A DNA stretch of 64,000 nucleotides from CAVRCA01 sp963719345 (GTDB taxonomy: Bacteria > Pseudomonadota > Alphaproteobacteria > Acetobacterales > Acetobacteraceae), in NCBI GenBank assembly GCA_963719345.1, contig CAVRCA010000001.1, positions 434,001-498,000 of the forward strand. The letters run 5' to 3'. Positions 1-13,094 of the stretch are shown one piece after another. Position 1 is the first letter of the stretch, and every line of letters starts with the position of its first letter. The notes beneath the pieces were generated by a model. The model searched no databases, was not told the DNA's origin, and saw only the letters and a list, made by a program, of their open reading frames with translations. A program made the translations under genes and the position numbers.

Positions 1-371
1 GCGGACGGGTAGCACGCGGAGGGGTCGTTGTTGGCGAGCGATCCGCCCATGGTGCCGCGGTGGCGCACCTGGATGTCGCCGATCCACGACGCCATTTCCG
101 ACAGCCCGGGGATCCTGGCCACGATGTCAGGGTTGGTCGCAATCGTCACATGCGTCGTCATCGCGCCGATCGTGATCGTGTTGCCCGACGTGGTGATGCC
201 GGACAAGCCGACCTTCGCCAGATCGACGACGGCCGATGGCTTGTTGAGCCGCTGCTTGAGCACCGGGATGAAGGTCATGCCGCCGGCGAGCGCCTTGGCC
301 TCGACGTCGCCCTTCAGGGCATTGACGGCATCCGCGACGCTGCCGGGCTTCGAATACTGGAAATCGTACAT
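1..371 (-). CDS. coxM: CoxM-like FAD-binding medium subunit of a Mo-hydroxylase (partial)
   Basis: Medium subunit of a xanthine-oxidase-family molybdenum hydroxylase. It carries FAD and passes electrons from the [2Fe-2S] subunit to an acceptor. Only the first ~123 residues are in the window; the 3' end lies beyond base 1. Visible are the FAD-binding motif AGGMTFIPVLK (residues 29-39) and RHRGTMGGSLANNDPSA (103-119), the second FAD loop of this family. The ATG lies 16 bases after the coxL stop, so the two are co-transcribed. The order S-L-M is the one described for form II CODH-like operons, whereas form I is M-S-L. The family is certain; the substrate is not. Confidence 0.88.
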   Translation of the reverse strand, partial: MYDFQYSKPGSVADAVNALKGDVEAKALAGGMTFIPVLKQRLNKPSAVVDLAKVGLSGITTSGNTITIGAMTTHVTIATNPDIVARIPGLSEMASWIGDIQVRHRGTMGGSLANNDPSACYPS

Positions 372-387
372 CGCCTGTTCCTCTGCC

Positions 388-2790
388 CTACTCGGCCGCT
401 ATCCGGGGTGGCGCCTGCCCGCCGCCCTGGATGCCGCCTTGAATGATCGACCAGACCTTTTGCGGGCTCGCCGGCATGTCGAGATGGCGCACGCCGAAAT
501 CGCGCAGCGCATCCACCACCGCGTTGATCACCGCCGGCGGGCTGCCGATCGCCCCGACCTCGCCGCAGCCCTTCACCCCAGGGGGTTGTGCGTGCAGAGC
601 GTGGTCTCGCTGCCCACCTGGATGTTGGGCACCTGGTCGGCGTGCGGCACGATGTAGTCCATCATCGAGCCCGACAGCAGTGGCCGTCCGCGTCGTACAC
701 CGCAGCCTCGTACAGCGCCTGGCCGATACCCTGCGCCACGCCGCCCTGCACCTGACCCTCGACGATCATCGGGTTGACCACCCGGCCCACGTCGTCCACC
801 GCGACGAAGTTCACGACCTTGGTGACACCGGTGTCGGCGTCGATCTCCACCTCGCAGATGTGGCAGCCACCCGGGAAGGTGAAATTCTTCGGATCATAGA
901 ACGCGGTCTCGTCGAGCCCGGGCTCCAGCTCCTCGATCGGGTAGTTGTGCGGCACGTAGGCGGCAAGCGACACCTCGGCCAGCGCCTTCGAGCGGTCGGT
1001 CCCGACGACGGTGAACTTGCCGTCCTTGAACTCGATGTCGTCGGGCGACGCCTCCATCAGATGGGCGGCGATCTTTTTCCCCTTTGCGATGACCTTGTCC
1101 ATCGCCTTGACCATCGCCGAGCCGCCGACCGCGAGGCTGCGACTGCCATAGGTGCCCATGCCGAACGGGATCTTTGCGGTGTCGCCGTGGACGACCTCGA
1201 CCTGCGACAACGGGATGCCGAGTTGCTCGACGACAAGCTGCGCCAACGTCGTCTCGTGCCCCTGGCCGTGACTATGCGTCCCGGTGAACACCGTCACGCT
1301 GCCGGTCGGGTGAACGCGGACGTTGGCAACCTCATACAGTCCGGCGCGTGCGCCGAGCGAACCCACCACCGCCGACGGCGCGATGCCGCACGCCTCGACA
1401 TAGGTCGAGATAGCCGAGCCCGCGCAGCTTGCCCTGCGCCTTGGCGGCATTGCGGCGCGCCTCGAAGCCCGCGACGTCGGCCGCCTTCTGCGCAGCGTCC
1501 AGCGTGGAGACATAGTCGCCGGTGTCATATTGCAGCGCGACCGGGGTCTGATACGGAAACGCGTCTTCCGGAATGAAATTGCGGCGGCGCAGCGCGACGC
1601 GGTCATGGCCGGTATCGTGCGCGATCACGTCGACCAGCCGCTCGAGCAGGAAGGTCGCTTCCGGCCGCCCGGCGCCGCGGTAGGCGTCCACCGGCACCGT
1701 GTTGGTGAACACCGCTTTCACCTCGGCGTAGATCGCCGGCGTCTTGTAGGTGCCGGCGAGGAGGGTCGCGTACAGATACGTCGGCACGCTGGGCGCGAAG
1801 GTGGAGAGATAGGCGCCCATGTTGGCAAAGAGTCTGCACGCGCAGACCGAGAAAATTGCCCTCGGCGTCGAGCGCCATCTCGGCGGTGCTGACATGATCG
1901 CGTCCGTGCGCGTCGGAGATGAAACTCTCGTTGCGCTCGGCGGTCCATTTCACCGGCCGCTTCACGCGGCCTGCCGCCCAGGTGACGATCGCCTCCTCGG
2001 CATAATGAAAGATCTTCGAGCCGAAGCCGCCGCCGACGTCGGGCGCCACCACGCGCAGCTTGTGCTCGGGGATGTGCAGCACGAAGGCGCCCATCAGCAA
2101 CCGGATGACGTGCGGATTCTGGCTTGTGGTGTAGAGCGTGAACTCGCCGCTCGACGGGTCGAAATCGCCCACCGCCGCGCGCGGCTCCATGGCGTTCGGG
2201 ATCAGGCGGTTGTTGACGAGATCGAGCTTGACCACGCGGGCGGCCCCTGCGAAGGCCGCGTCGGTAACCGCCTTGTCGCCGATGTGCCAGTCGTAGCATT
2301 GATTGGCGGGCACATCGTCATGCACCAGCGCCGCCCCTGGCTTGACGGCGTCGGTGACGCCAGCAACCGCCGGCAGGTCCTCGTAGTCGATCGCGATCGC
2401 CTCGGCGGCATCCTTCGCCTGCTGGCGGGTCTCCGCGATCACCACCGCGACGGGATCGCCGACATGGCGTACCTTGCCGACCGCGAGCACCGGGTGCGCC
2501 GGCTCCGCCATCGCCGCCCCGTCCTTGTTGTGGATCTGCCAGCCGCAGGGGATGCCGCCGACATTGTCGGCCTGCATATCCGCGCCGGTGAACACCGCGA
2601 CCACGCCGGGCGCCGCTCTGGCGGCCTCCGTGTCGACGTTGGTGAACCGCGCATGCGGGCGGTCGGAGCGTTTGATGAAGGCGTGCAGCTGGCCGGGCCG
2701 ATTGATGTCGTCGACGTAGTGACCGCGCCCGCTGAGGAACCGCACGTCCTCCGTCCGCCTGACCGACGCGCCGATGCCCTCGAAACCCAT
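388..2790 (-). CDS. coxL: CoxL-like molybdopterin large subunit, form II, broken by four 1-bp indels
   Basis: Catalytic Mo-pterin subunit, about 800 residues once frames are joined, the family's usual length. The active-site loop reads AYRGAGR, the form II signature. The Cu-Mo carbon monoxide dehydrogenase (form I) has AYxCSFR with the Cu-binding Cys, so CO oxidation should not be assumed. The MoCo-site motif GVKGCGEVGAIG near the C-terminus carries the catalytic Glu. The frame breaks near 1828 (extra T in a T-run), near 1412 (extra base), near 680 (missing base) and near 578 (one G short in a G-run). Every piece stays conserved across the breaks. I read these as sequence errors, although a recent pseudogene cannot be excluded. 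Lies between coxS and coxM. Confidence 0.85.
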
Positions 2791-2839
2791 GCGCTACCTT
2801 CCCCGAAGCCCTTTGTTCAGGTCATGGCTTGATGCCAGC

Positions 2840-3334
<495 letters not shown>

Positions 3335-3704
3335 CGTCCCTCCCATTCTGCCGTCAGCCGTGCGCCGGCGTGCCAGCCGGAGCAAGCCCGGCAGGACGCG
3401 GCGTTCGGCGGAGTGTGGTCGCGGCTGCGGCCCACGGTCAAGCGCCTCGCCGCCAGGCTCCGCGCCGGTTCGGCCTCCGATGAAAGTCGCACGAAGGCGA
3501 GCGGGTCCGATGCACTGTTGCTCCGCGCGCCCATCTTTGCCCTGAGGCTCCGCGGCAGACCACCACGTATGGTTGCCGGTTGGGCGCGGCCGTATAAACT
3601 GGCACGCTGCGGCGGGGGGTGGCGTCGGAGCCGAGGCGATCGCGCGACAGGTGCCGACGGCGGGCCGATCATTCGTGGACACGCGGCACCTCAGGGACAA
3701 CGCC
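3335..3704. other. Intergenic region between divergent genes
   Basis: About 370 bases between the start of coxS (minus) and the aspartoacylase-like gene (plus). It must hold both promoters. Open frames across it show no recognisable protein. I see no strong -35/-10 pair, operator palindrome or riboswitch fold by eye. Confidence 0.5.
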
Positions 3705-4679
3705 GTGACGGGATTACCGACCAGTCAGCTTCCTTTGCCGCAGTTCGAGGTGCGGGTCAGCGCCCCTGATCTCACGCCTTGGGTGAACGGCAACACCGGC
3801 ATTCCGGGATTTACCACATTCACGGGAGAGGCGCCGGGTCCGCATGTCGCGGTGCTGGCCCTGACACACGGCAACGAGATCGCCGGAGCGGTCGTGCTCG
3901 ACGGGCTGTTGCGGGCCAAGCTCCGGCCAGCTCGCGGACAGCTGACGTTCGGCTTCGTCAATCTGGCGGCGTTCAGCCGCTTCGATGCCCGGCAGCCGAC
4001 CTTGTCCCGCTTCATCGACGAGGACATCAACCGGCTTTGGGACGTGAGCTCGCTGGAAGGGCCACGCCGGTCCTGCGAGCTCGACCGTGCCCGCTTGATC
4101 CGACCGCTGCTCGACACGGTGGACGTGCTGCTCGACTTGCACTCGATGCTCTGGCCATCCGACCCGCTTATTCTCAGCGGCAGCTCAGAGAAGGGGCGAC
4201 GACTGGCGGCCGGGATCGGCGTGCCCGACCTCGTGGTCGCCGACCACGGCCACGCCAGCGGCAAGCGGATCATCGACTATGGGCGTTTCGTCGATCCGGA
4301 CAGCACCGGGGCCGCAGTGCTGGTCGAGGCCGGGCAGCACTGGCTGCCCTCAACCGTCGAGACCACGCGGGCAAGCCTTGCCTGTCTGCTGCGCCACCTC
4401 GACCTGGTGGACGACACGCCGGTGCTGCCGCCCGCGGCGCCGCGGGGGAACCCGCGTTTTGCCGAGGTGACGCAGGCCGTGACGGCGAGCACCGGCAGCT
4501 TCGCCTTCACCCAGTCGTTCCATGGCGGCGAGGTGGTCAAGCGAGGCAACACGCTGATCGCGCTCGACGGCGCAACCGAGGTGCGCACGCCGCACGACGA
4601 CTGCTTGCTGGTGATGCCGAGTCTGCGCCCCAGTCGCGGCCATACGGCGGTGCGGCTGGCGCGCTTCGTCGATCGCTGA
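3705..4679 (+). CDS. Succinylglutamate desuccinylase/aspartoacylase family zinc hydrolase
   Basis: M14-like zinc amidohydrolase that removes an acyl group from an N-acyl amino acid or a related amide. Zinc ligands are recognisable as HGNE (His55, Glu58) and DLHS (His146). DEDINRLW (106-112) supplies the Asn-Arg substrate pair of the family. A C-terminal beta domain with a biotinyl-like fold (residues ~240-320) follows. GTG at 3705 was chosen because of the AGGGA upstream and because family similarity begins there; an ATG at 3573 would add 44 unlike residues. Divergent from coxSLM and convergent with the next gene. The exact substrate is unknown. Confidence 0.8.
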   Translation: MTGLPTSQLPLPQFEVRVSAPDLTPWVNGNTGIPGFTTFTGEAPGPHVAVLALTHGNEIAGAVVLDGLLRAKLRPARGQLTFGFVNLAAFSRFDARQPTLSRFIDEDINRLWDVSSLEGPRRSCELDRARLIRPLLDTVDVLLDLHSMLWPSDPLILSGSSEKGRRLAAGIGVPDLVVADHGHASGKRIIDYGRFVDPDSTGAAVLVEAGQHWLPSTVETTRASLACLLRHLDLVDDTPVLPPAAPRGNPRFAEVTQAVTASTGSFAFTQSFHGGEVVKRGNTLIALDGATEVRTPHDDCLLVMPSLRPSRGHTAVRLARFVDR

Positions 4680-4686
4680 GCGGCCG

Positions 4687-4711
4687 CCCTCGCCTGATGG
4701 ATCGGCGAGGG
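4687..4711. terminator. Stem-loop between convergent genes
   Basis: CCCTCGCC (4687-4694) and GGCGAGGG (4704-4711) form a perfect 8-bp GC-rich stem with a 9-base loop, between two convergent stop codons. No T-run follows on either strand, so it could be a bidirectional terminator or an mRNA 3'-end stabiliser. Confidence 0.55.
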
Positions 4712-4721
4712 TGAGACGGCA

Positions 4722-5498
4722 TCAGACGTCCGGCTCGCCGGCGATCGGCGCCTTGCCGAGGCTGGCGATCAACGCGGTGACTTCGGCGATCGCTGCATCC
4801 GCGCGCGCCGGGTCTATGCCCTTGGCGACGATCGCGACGCCGTTGGCGCCGGGCTGGTAGAACGGGTAGCTGCCGATGTCGAGTTCGGGGTGGCGCGCCT
4901 GGATCGCCGCCAGCCCGTCGGCGATGGTGCCCTCGGGCAGCCCGAGCGCGTGCACCGCGCGCGAGATCACCGGCGGCCCGCCTCGCAGCGAGGGGGCGAG
5001 CCACTCGAACATCACCTGCATGATGCGCGGCACTCCGGCCATCACGTGCACGTTGCCGATGGTGAAGCCGGGGGCGACCGAGACCTCGTTGTTGATCAGC
5101 TTGGCGCCCCGCGGCATCGTCGCCATGCGCTGCCGGGCGGCGTTGAACTCGCCGGGCCGGTAGGTCGCCGCCATGCGTGCCCATGCTTCCGGGTGGGGCT
5201 CCCACGGCACGCCGAACGCGGCGGCGACACACTCGCTGGTGATGTCGTCATGCGTCGGGCCGATGCCCCCGGTGGTGAACACGTGATCGAAGCGCGCGCG
5301 CACCTCGTTGATGGCGGTGATGATCGTCGCCGGCACGTCCGGGATGATGCGCACCTCGCGCACCGGAATGCCGATCTCGCCCAAGCGGACCGCCAGGAAC
5401 CGGATGTTGGCGTCCTGCGTGCGGCCGGACAGCACCTCGTTGCCGATCACCACCACGCAGGCGGTCGGGTTGCTGGCGGGCATCGCGGTCTCCGTCAC
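4722..5498 (-). CDS. Molybdopterin-binding domain protein, CinA N-terminal/MoaB-like
   Basis: 258-residue protein of the MoaB/MogA/CinA-N fold. VVVIGNEVLSGRTQDAN (16-32) and TTGGIGPTHDD (around 75-85) are the signature loops that bind molybdopterin or a nucleotide in this family. It lacks the C-terminal deamidase domain of full CinA. Such stand-alone alphaproteobacterial proteins are usually annotated as competence/damage-inducible protein A; the reaction is not established. The GTG start overlaps the stop of the upstream GNAT-Nudix gene (GTGA), so they are translationally coupled. An ATG at 5483 is an alternative start. A link to the coxSLM cofactor is possible but not shown. Confidence 0.8.
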   Translation of the reverse strand: MTETAMPASNPTACVVVIGNEVLSGRTQDANIRFLAVRLGEIGIPVREVRIIPDVPATIITAINEVRARFDHVFTTGGIGPTHDDITSECVAAAFGVPWEPHPEAWARMAATYRPGEFNAARQRMATMPRGAKLINNEVSVAPGFTIGNVHVMAGVPRIMQVMFEWLAPSLRGGPPVISRAVHALGLPEGTIADGLAAIQARHPELDIGSYPFYQPGANGVAIVAKGIDPARADAAIAEVTALIASLGKAPIAGEPDV

Positions 5499-6574
5499 AG
5501 GAAATCCCGCAGCAGCGGGACAAGCGGCGCATCAGCCGGCGGCATCGGGTAGTCGGCGAGCTTGGCCGGGCGCACCCAGGCGAGCGTCTGCCCCTCGCGC
5601 GGCTGCGGCCTGCCGCGCCAGCGCCGGCACAGGTAGAGCGGCATCATCAGGTGGAACCGCTCATAGGCGTGCGAGGCGAAGGCGAACGGGGCGAGACACG
5701 CGGTCGCCACGTCGATCCCGAGTTCTTCCCGCAGCTCGCGGATGAGCGCGTGCTCGGGTGTCTCGCCGGGCCCAAGCTTGCCGCCGGGAAACTCCCACAG
5801 GCCGGCCATGGCCTTGCCCTCCGGCCGGCGCGCCAGCAGCACGCGGCCATCGGCGTCGATCAGCGCGCAGGCGGCAACGAGGACCAGCGGTTTTGCATCC
5901 GCCGCCGCTTCGGCCGGCTCCGCCGGCAAGTCCGGCGTTGCTTGCGGCACACCGAACAAGTCGTCGCGAGCCGCTTCGAACACGAACACGTCGACCTCGC
6001 CGCCGCGCGCGAGAAACGGCTTCCGGGCCTCGCCGGTCTGCCTGAACCCGACTTTGCGCAAGACTGCCGCCGAGGCCGCGTTGTCGGTCGCGACATCCGC
6101 CGCGATCCGCTCGATGTCGAGATTGGCGAAGGCCCAGCGCGCCAGTCGGCCGGCCGCCTCGGTCGCGACCCCATGGCCCCAGAACCGCCGGCCCACCCAG
6201 TAGCCCAGCGTGCCCCGACGCGCAGGTGCGTCGACCCTTAGGCCGACCACGCCGACCAGGGTCTCCTGCTCTCCCTCCCGCCCGGCGATCGCGAGATTGT
6301 AGGCGCTCCCGGCCGCAAGCTGCTCCCGCGTCGAGACGATCCACTCATCGGCCAAGCTGCGCGGATAGGGGAACGGCACCACCGCGAGTGTCCGTGTCAC
6401 CTCCCAATCATTGACCAGCCGGTGCATCGCCTCGGCGTCGTCCAGCTCCAAGGGGCGCAGCACCAAGCGCTCGGTCCGTAGCGGGGCGAAGCCTGGCCCC
6501 GATGCGCGGGTCCTGCGCGACCGTCGAGCGACGCCGGCGCCCGCTCTTGGCCGAACGGGGGCGGGCATCGGCAA
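5495..6574 (-). CDS. GNAT N-acetyltransferase fused to a Nudix (MutT-like) hydrolase
   Basis: Two-domain protein of 359 residues. Residues ~30-205 are a RimJ/RimL-type GNAT acetyltransferase (RTERLVLRPL at 33-42, acetyl-CoA loop GHGVATEA at 133-140, DNAASAAVLRKVGF at 164-177). A Pro/Ala-rich linker (~206-228) leads to a Nudix hydrolase with the box GGKLGPGETPEHALIREL and REELGI (264-287). The second domain resembles MutT, which removes 8-oxo-dGTP. It has no internal break, so the fusion is not an indel product. The first 30 Arg/Ala-rich residues may not be translated. Coupled to the downstream CinA-like gene by a 4-base overlap. Confidence 0.85.
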   Translation of the reverse strand: MPMPAPVRPRAGAGVARRSRRTRASGPGFAPLRTERLVLRPLELDDAEAMHRLVNDWEVTRTLAVVPFPYPRSLADEWIVSTREQLAAGSAYNLAIAGREGEQETLVGVVGLRVDAPARRGTLGYWVGRRFWGHGVATEAAGRLARWAFANLDIERIAADVATDNAASAAVLRKVGFRQTGEARKPFLARGGEVDVFVFEAARDDLFGVPQATPDLPAEPAEAAADAKPLVLVAACALIDADGRVLLARRPEGKAMAGLWEFPGGKLGPGETPEHALIRELREELGIDVATACLAPFAFASHAYERFHLMMPLYLCRRWRGRPQPREGQTLAWVRPAKLADYPMPPADAPLVPLLRDFL

Positions 6575-6693
6575 CAGGCGGGCTCATGCACACATCACGG
6601 AAGGCACATAACACGGGAGGGTCCGGCCGAGGACGCCAGGAAGGTGCGCAGCTTCCGGCCAGTGTGCAAGCCGCTTACCAGCCGGCAAGCCGC

Positions 6694-7641
6694 TCACATC
6701 TGGGCCAGCACATCCTCCGGAACCAGCGGCGTCAGGGCCGAGATCAGCGCCAGCTCCGACTCGCGAACTCCCAACTGCTGCTGCGCTTCGAGATATTTGG
6801 CGTAGCGATCGAGGACCTGCTCCCAGCCATCCTGCAACCAGGCCAGCCGGCGGATGGTGGCGCGGATGCCCGGCTGCTCGTCCCGCCAGTCCCAGAGCGC
6901 GGCGGCCACGCGGACCAGCGAGCGGTCGATCGCCGCCAGCGACGCGGCGGAAGATTGCAGCGTCTCGATCGCGGCCCGCATCATCTTGCAGAGGTATTGC
7001 TGCGTCTCGGCCGGCGCGGCGTCGGTCCGGCGCTGCAGGTGTCGGGCAAACGCCGCCAGCTCCAGATGCAGCCGGCGCAGCGGGCCGGGAGCGGCGGTCA
7101 GGCCCAGCGGGAGCAGCTCGTGGGCAAGACACTCGGTGCGGCGGAACAGCTCATTGGCCGTCGTGCCCGCCGTTGCCGCCGTCCGACGAAGCAGACCGGC
7201 CACGCAGTCCGCGGCCCCCTCCCGCACCAGATCGCCCGCCATTTGCGACGCGAAGTTGGTCAGCAGAGCGGTCTGGATCTCGGTCAGGAGCCGGCGCTCG
7301 GTCTCCGCCTCGACGAGAAGCTGCGCCGCTTCACCGCTCTTCGCCGCGACCCGCCGCACGGCGGCCCGCACGGCCCAAGGGCTGCACGCGTCCGACTCTC
7401 CGATCGCCTCGTGCAGCGCGCAGTCGAACGCCCGCATCGGCACGACCGACGGCACATCCTTCCAGGGAACCACGTAGAGCGAGCCACTGTCGGAGAAGTT
7501 CGGCATGAGGACGACCAGTTCGTTCCGCTCGGCCCGGACACGCGCGGCGAACAACGCCGGAGTCTCGAACGGGACCACGCAGCCACGTTCCGCGAACGAA
7601 GCCGGCCGTGAGCGAGACTGAGCGTGGGCCAAAGCTGCCAT
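6694..7641 (-). CDS. Hypothetical protein, helical
   Basis: I do not recognise a family. The protein has ~315 residues and is rich in Ala, Leu, Arg and Glu. The first ~60 residues look beta-rich (GCVVPFETPALF, NELVVLMPNF, SGSLYVVPW). The rest is predicted long amphipathic helices without coiled-coil regularity. There is no signal peptide, membrane segment or catalytic motif. ATG at 7641 was preferred over a TTG at 7686; neither has a good RBS. It stands between argJ and the GNAT-Nudix gene in the same orientation, with 119 bases downstream and 110 upstream, so it may be its own unit. Unbroken length and codon use support a real gene. Confidence 0.6.
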   Translation of the reverse strand: MAALAHAQSRSRPASFAERGCVVPFETPALFAARVRAERNELVVLMPNFSDSGSLYVVPWKDVPSVVPMRAFDCALHEAIGESDACSPWAVRAAVRRVAAKSGEAAQLLVEAETERRLLTEIQTALLTNFASQMAGDLVREGAADCVAGLLRRTAATAGTTANELFRRTECLAHELLPLGLTAAPGPLRRLHLELAAFARHLQRRTDAAPAETQQYLCKMMRAAIETLQSSAASLAAIDRSLVRVAAALWDWRDEQPGIRATIRRLAWLQDGWEQVLDRYAKYLEAQQQLGVRESELALISALTPLVPEDVLAQM

Positions 7642-7751
7642 GGAAACCCCAACCAGGAACGTCTCGTGAAGAGATCGAGAACTCAACGGATGAGCAAATC
7701 CCTTCTAACGAGGAACGCGTAAAGCGGGGGTTAACGAGAATCCTGTTTTGT

Positions 7752-8996
7752 TCAGCTTCGGTAGCTGCCGTTGATGTCGATGTAGCCGTGCGTCAGATCG
7801 CAGGTCCAAGCGGTCGCCCTGCCGCGCCCGAGGCCGAGATCGACGGCGATTTCGACCTCGCGGCCCTTCACGTGCTCGACGACCGGAGCTTCGTCGTAGT
7901 CTGGTACGACCGCCCCGTCGCGCGCCATCCAGACGCCGCCGACGCCGACCGCCAGCCGGTCGCGGTCGGCCGGTTCGCCGGCCTTTCCCACCGCCATCAC
8001 GATGCGGCCCCAGTTGGCGTCCTCTCCCGCGATGGCGGTCTTGACCAGCGGCGAGTTGGCAACCGCCATGGCGATGCGCTTGGCCGACTTGGCCGACACG
8101 GCGCCGGTCACGTCGATGCGCACCAGCTTCTGCGCTCCCTCCCCGTCGCGCACGACTTGCAGCGCCAGGTCGAGCAGCACCTCGTTCAGCTTGGCCGCGA
8201 AATCGCGCAGCAGGCGGCCAGCCGCGTTGTTGCCGTCACGCGCCGGCAAGCGGGGATGATCGGCCTGCCCGGTGGCGAACAGCAGCACCGTATCCGAGGT
8301 CGAGGTGTCGCTGTCGACCGTGGTGCAGTTGAAGCTCGCGTCCACGCCGCGCCGCAGCAGGGTGTCGAGTTGATCGGCCGGGATTTTTGCATCGGTGAAC
8401 ACGAAGGCCAGCATGGTCGCCATGTCGGGGGCGATCATGCCGCTGCCCTTGGCGATGCCGGTGATGCGCACCTCGGCCTCGCCGATCCGGGCGACGCGGG
8501 TGGCCGCCTTGGGGAACGTGTCGGTGGTCATGATGCCACGCGCGGCGTCCTCCCACCGTTCCTCTCCGAGCGCGGCATGCAGGTCGGGCAGGGTCGCAAG
8601 GATCCGCTCATGGGGCAGCACCTCGCCGATGACCCCGGTCGAGGCCAGGAATACCTCGCGCGGCTTGCAGTCGGCCAAGGCCGCGGCAGCTTCCGCGGTG
8701 GCGGCACAGGCCTGCCGGCCGGCGCGACCGGTAAACACGTTGGCATTACCGGCGTTGACGACCAGCGCGCGGGCGCGGCCGCGCCGCAGCGCCGCCCGAC
8801 ACCAGTCAACCGGGGCGCCCGGGCATTGGTTCCGGGTGAACACCCCGGCGACCGTGGTCCCCGGCGCGAACTCCGCCATCACGAGATCGGTCCGGCCCTG
8901 GTAGCGGATGCCGGCCGACGCGGCGCCGAGCCGGACCCCGGCCAGCGGCGGCAGCTCCGCAAGCGCCACGGCGAGCGGCGAGACCGGGATATCCAT
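7752..8996 (-). CDS. argJ: Bifunctional ornithine acetyltransferase/N-acetylglutamate synthase
   Basis: ArgJ moves the acetyl group from N-acetylornithine to glutamate, closing the cyclic arginine pathway. If bifunctional it also makes N-acetylglutamate from acetyl-CoA. The 414 residues match the family. The self-cleavage site ATML (193-196, Thr194 nucleophile) lies in APDMATMLAFVF; KGSG upstream and NCTTVDSDTSTSD downstream are family blocks. The precursor should split into alpha and beta chains before Thr194. It lies 29 bases after the PPIase gene and is probably co-transcribed with it; PPIase-argJ next to a divergent secA is a familiar alphaproteobacterial arrangement. Confidence 0.95.
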   Translation of the reverse strand: MDIPVSPLAVALAELPPLAGVRLGAASAGIRYQGRTDLVMAEFAPGTTVAGVFTRNQCPGAPVDWCRAALRRGRARALVVNAGNANVFTGRAGRQACAATAEAAAALADCKPREVFLASTGVIGEVLPHERILATLPDLHAALGEERWEDAARGIMTTDTFPKAATRVARIGEAEVRITGIAKGSGMIAPDMATMLAFVFTDAKIPADQLDTLLRRGVDASFNCTTVDSDTSTSDTVLLFATGQADHPRLPARDGNNAAGRLLRDFAAKLNEVLLDLALQVVRDGEGAQKLVRIDVTGAVSAKSAKRIAMAVANSPLVKTAIAGEDANWGRIVMAVGKAGEPADRDRLAVGVGGVWMARDGAVVPDYDEAPVVEHVKGREVEIAVDLGLGRGRATAWTCDLTHGYIDINGSYRS

Positions 8997-9025
8997 GGTC
9001 GGCGTCCTTCGGATCGAGGCTAAAG

Positions 9026-10077
9026 CTAGGGTTTGGGCGTCGCGGGTGGGGGCCCGTCCGTCCCGGTCGCACGCTGCGGCGAACCGTCCATGTTGAATTT
9101 CTGGACCGTGACCAGGCCGCGCGCCTGCTGCACCGCCTTCTGCACGCCCTCCTGGATCATCTTCTGCCGCAGCCCATCACGCGCCTGCTCGAAGCTCGGC
9201 GGCTCGGCCCGCCGCTTCCCTTCCACCTTGATGACGTGCCAGCCGAACTCGGTCTTCACCGGCTTGTCGGACACCTGGCCGGGCTGCAGCGCGAAGGCGG
9301 CGTCGGAGAAGGCCGGCACCATCTCGTCCTTCTTGAACCAGCCGAGATCGCCCCCCTGAGCCGCACCCGGGTCTTTGCTGTACTGCTTGGCCAACGCCGC
9401 GAAGTCGCCGCCCTTCTTGAGCTCGCCGATGATCTTTTTCGCCTCGTCCTCGGTAGGAACGAGGATGTGGCGCGCGTGAACCTCCTCCTCACCGGTCTTG
9501 CCCGCCATCTCCTTGTCGTAGCGGGCCCGGACCGCCGCATCGGTCACCGTCGGGCCGACCTGGCGGGACAGCACGGCGCTCTGCAGCGCGGCGTCTTCCG
9601 CCATCGCCATCTGCCGCTGCACCGCCGGGTCCTTGTCGAGCCCGTCCTTGCGCGCCTCGACCACGAGGGCGCGGCGGTCGATCTGCTGGTCGAGCAGCAT
9701 CGGGAACAGGGTCTGCGGCGGAATGTTGCGCAACTCGGGCGGCAGGGTCTGCGCCGCCTGGTTCAGCTCGCTCAAGTGGATGTCCTGCCCGTTGACCGTG
9801 GCCACGACGGGATCGGCCGGGAGCGCGGCGTTGGCTGCGGCCGGAGGCGTGGCGTTGGCGCCGGACGACGGGGCGCCCGAGAGGGGCACCTGAAGACGGG
9901 GCACCGGGCGCGGCGGACGGGTTCTGGGCTGGTGTGGGGGTGGACTTCTGCGAGGCAGGGTTCGGAGTGCCGGACGACGGCGGGTTTGGCGCTTGCGCGC
10001 GCGCCGGTGACGCCCGCGAGCGCGAATCCGGCAAGGACGAGAGTGAGACGGGCGGCAGCGCCCGGAGCAATCGACAT
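9026..10077 (-). CDS. Parvulin-type periplasmic peptidyl-prolyl isomerase (two indels near the N-terminus)
   Basis: SurA/PrsA-like foldase for exported proteins. The parvulin domain is intact: HARHILVPTEDEAKKI, GGDFAALAKQYSKDPGA, GGDLGWFKKDEMVPAF and TEFGWHVIKVE. A preceding helical SurA-N-like region starts near VVATVNGQDIHLSEL. The N-terminus needs two frame corrections. A good signal peptide starts at ATG 10077 (MSIAPGAAARLTLVLAGFAL, Ala-rich end) but shifts frame near 10000 in a GCGCGC run and again near 9895 in a Pro/Ser/Ala-rich linker. Both look like sequence errors in low-complexity DNA. Downstream argJ follows after 29 bases; secA is divergent. Confidence 0.85.
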
Positions 10078-10272
10078 AGTAACCCCTGTTTTCAGCCGGA
10101 GGGATCATGGCCGAAGCATCCCCGCCGGACAAGAACGGGCCGGGGGCGAACCGAGGGACGTCATTGCCTCGTAATTGACCGGGAAGCACCCCAGTCCTAT
10201 CTCAAACGGCCTGTCTGATCCTGCGTGCCCGACCGGCGGGTTCAACCGGCTCGGCTGTTCCAGAAGGTCTGC

Positions 10273-13020
<2,748 letters not shown>

Positions 13021-13094
13021 CGCATTCACGACTGCGAGCGACGCTCGATCACCCATCGCCGGCGTCGGCGTTCCGTCCCGGGTCGGACCGGCGA

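Noticed and set aside
28..1576. Long plus-strand open frames over the cox operon
   Set aside because: They are mirror frames of coxM and coxL in GC-rich DNA; the translations are Arg/His/Ala-rich and show no domains, while the minus strand gives clear Mo-hydroxylase motifs.
388..2790. coxL as a true pseudogene
   Set aside because: The same kind of 1-base indel affects essential genes in this window, so error is the simpler explanation; conservation continues across every break.
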